Below are positions 5,361 to 5,840 of a stretch of 5,840 nt of DNA, in pieces (position 1 is the stretch's first letter; each line of letters opens with the position of its first letter). The notes below the pieces were generated by a model, which made no database searches, was not told the DNA's origin, and saw only the letters and a list, made by a program, of their open reading frames with translations. Origin of the DNA: Vulcanimicrobiota bacterium (GTDB lineage Bacteria > Eremiobacterota > Eremiobacteria > Baltobacterales > Baltobacteraceae); contig JASHZC010000298.1 in NCBI GenBank assembly GCA_030042755.1, positions 1-5,840 of the forward strand. The letters are read 5' to 3'. The position numbers were made by a program, and so were the translations under genes.

Positions 5361-5840
5361 ATGAAGGGCGAGGGCGGGCTGGATAAGCGGAAAGCCTACA
5401 TCCTGGCGACGGTCGTCTACGAGTACATCGCAACGGCCGAGCCGGTCGGATCGAACACGCTTACTCAGAAGTACAACTTGGGCGTGAGCTCCGCTACGGT
5501 GCGCAACGAGCTTGCCGAGCTCGAGGCCTCCGGGTATCTCGTTCAGCCTCACACCTCGGCCGGACGCGTACCGTCCGACGCCGGCTACCGCACCTACGTT
5601 GACGAGCTGATGCAGCCGGAGGCGCTGGCCCCCGAGGATCGCCGCCGCATCCGCGACGACTTGCGCGAAGCAAGCCGCGAGCTCGACGATGTGATCGAAA
5701 GCGCGACGCGCCTGCTCGGCCGGCTCTCGAACAACCTTGCTTTCGTGACGAAGCCTCAGCCCGATACGCACACCTTCCGTCACATTCAATTGATTTGGCT
5801 CTCGCCGCGAACCGGCGTTGCCGTCGTCGTGACGTCGATC
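5361..5840 (+). CDS. hrcA: Heat-inducible transcription repressor HrcA, N-terminal part (3' end outside window)
   Basis: Open from ATG 5361 to the right edge, giving 160 residues; full HrcA is usually about 340. Residues 7-75 form the winged-helix DNA-binding region: LDKRKAYILATVVYEYIATAEPVGS, the recognition helix area VSSATVRNELAELEASGYL (42-60), and the hallmark QPHTSAGRVPSDAGYRTYVDEL (62-83). The following helices and LSNNLAFVTKP at 122-132, then RHIQLIWLSP at 140-149, match the start of the GAF-like dimerisation domain. HrcA represses groESL and dnaK operons by binding CIRCE and needs GroEL to stay active. The CIRCE site directly upstream indicates autoregulation. No good ribosome site is seen before the ATG (CGGGCT only). 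Spacing of 6 bases to the thioredoxin-like gene allows read-through from it. grpE, dnaK or dnaJ are likely downstream, by inference from common gene order. Confidence 0.95.
   Translation, partial: MKGEGGLDKRKAYILATVVYEYIATAEPVGSNTLTQKYNLGVSSATVRNELAELEASGYLVQPHTSAGRVPSDAGYRTYVDELMQPEALAPEDRRRIRDDLREASRELDDVIESATRLLGRLSNNLAFVTKPQPDTHTFRHIQLIWLSPRTGVAVVVTSI

Noticed and set aside
5346..5789. 147-codon minus-strand open frame over hrcA
   Set aside because: It is opposite the unmistakable HrcA winged-helix domain; a shadow frame.

Overview
The window is a GC-rich stretch of bacterial chromosome, densely coding on both strands, with core-genome content rather than phage or plasmid genes. The phylum cannot be fixed from the sequence. 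HrcA with a CIRCE operator occurs in Firmicutes, Cyanobacteria, Chloroflexi, Alphaproteobacteria and several candidate phyla. GC-rich codon use, TTG starts and the mix of neighbours would suit a little-studied soil-type lineage (Eremiobacterota-like is a weak guess). No RNA genes, insertion sequences, CRISPR arrays or origins were seen.

Left block, plus strand: the C-terminal half of a DinG/XPD-type ATP-dependent DNA helicase runs in from the left edge (1-1305). Its stop codon overlaps the TTG start of a secreted zinc-dependent S1/P1 nuclease/phospholipase C-fold protein (1302-2336). A small secreted Met/Ser/Lys-rich protein follows (2389-2637). The helicase gene carries two copies of a short GC-rich repeat element in different reading frames. 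One copy has expanded into three 21-nt tandem units, which add about 23 residues between two conserved helicase motifs.

Middle, minus strand: an acetyl-CoA synthetase (4743 down to 2644) converges on the small Met-rich gene with only 6 bp between the stop codons and no evident terminator.

Right block, plus strand: a 113-bp divergent intergenic region separates acs from an exported TlpA/ResA-type thioredoxin (4857-5354). Six bases after its stop begins hrcA (5361 to the right edge), the repressor of the class I heat-shock regulon. A near-perfect CIRCE operator (5323-5349) lies just ahead of hrcA, wholly inside the last codons of the thioredoxin gene. This points to autoregulated hrcA, probably heading an hrcA-grpE-dnaK-type cluster beyond the window.

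The genes look like independent housekeeping functions (DNA repair, secreted hydrolysis, acetate activation, envelope thiol redox, heat-shock control). I see no new multi-gene system here. The most unusual items are the repeat insertions in the helicase, the operator embedded in coding sequence, and the Met-rich secreted peptide.
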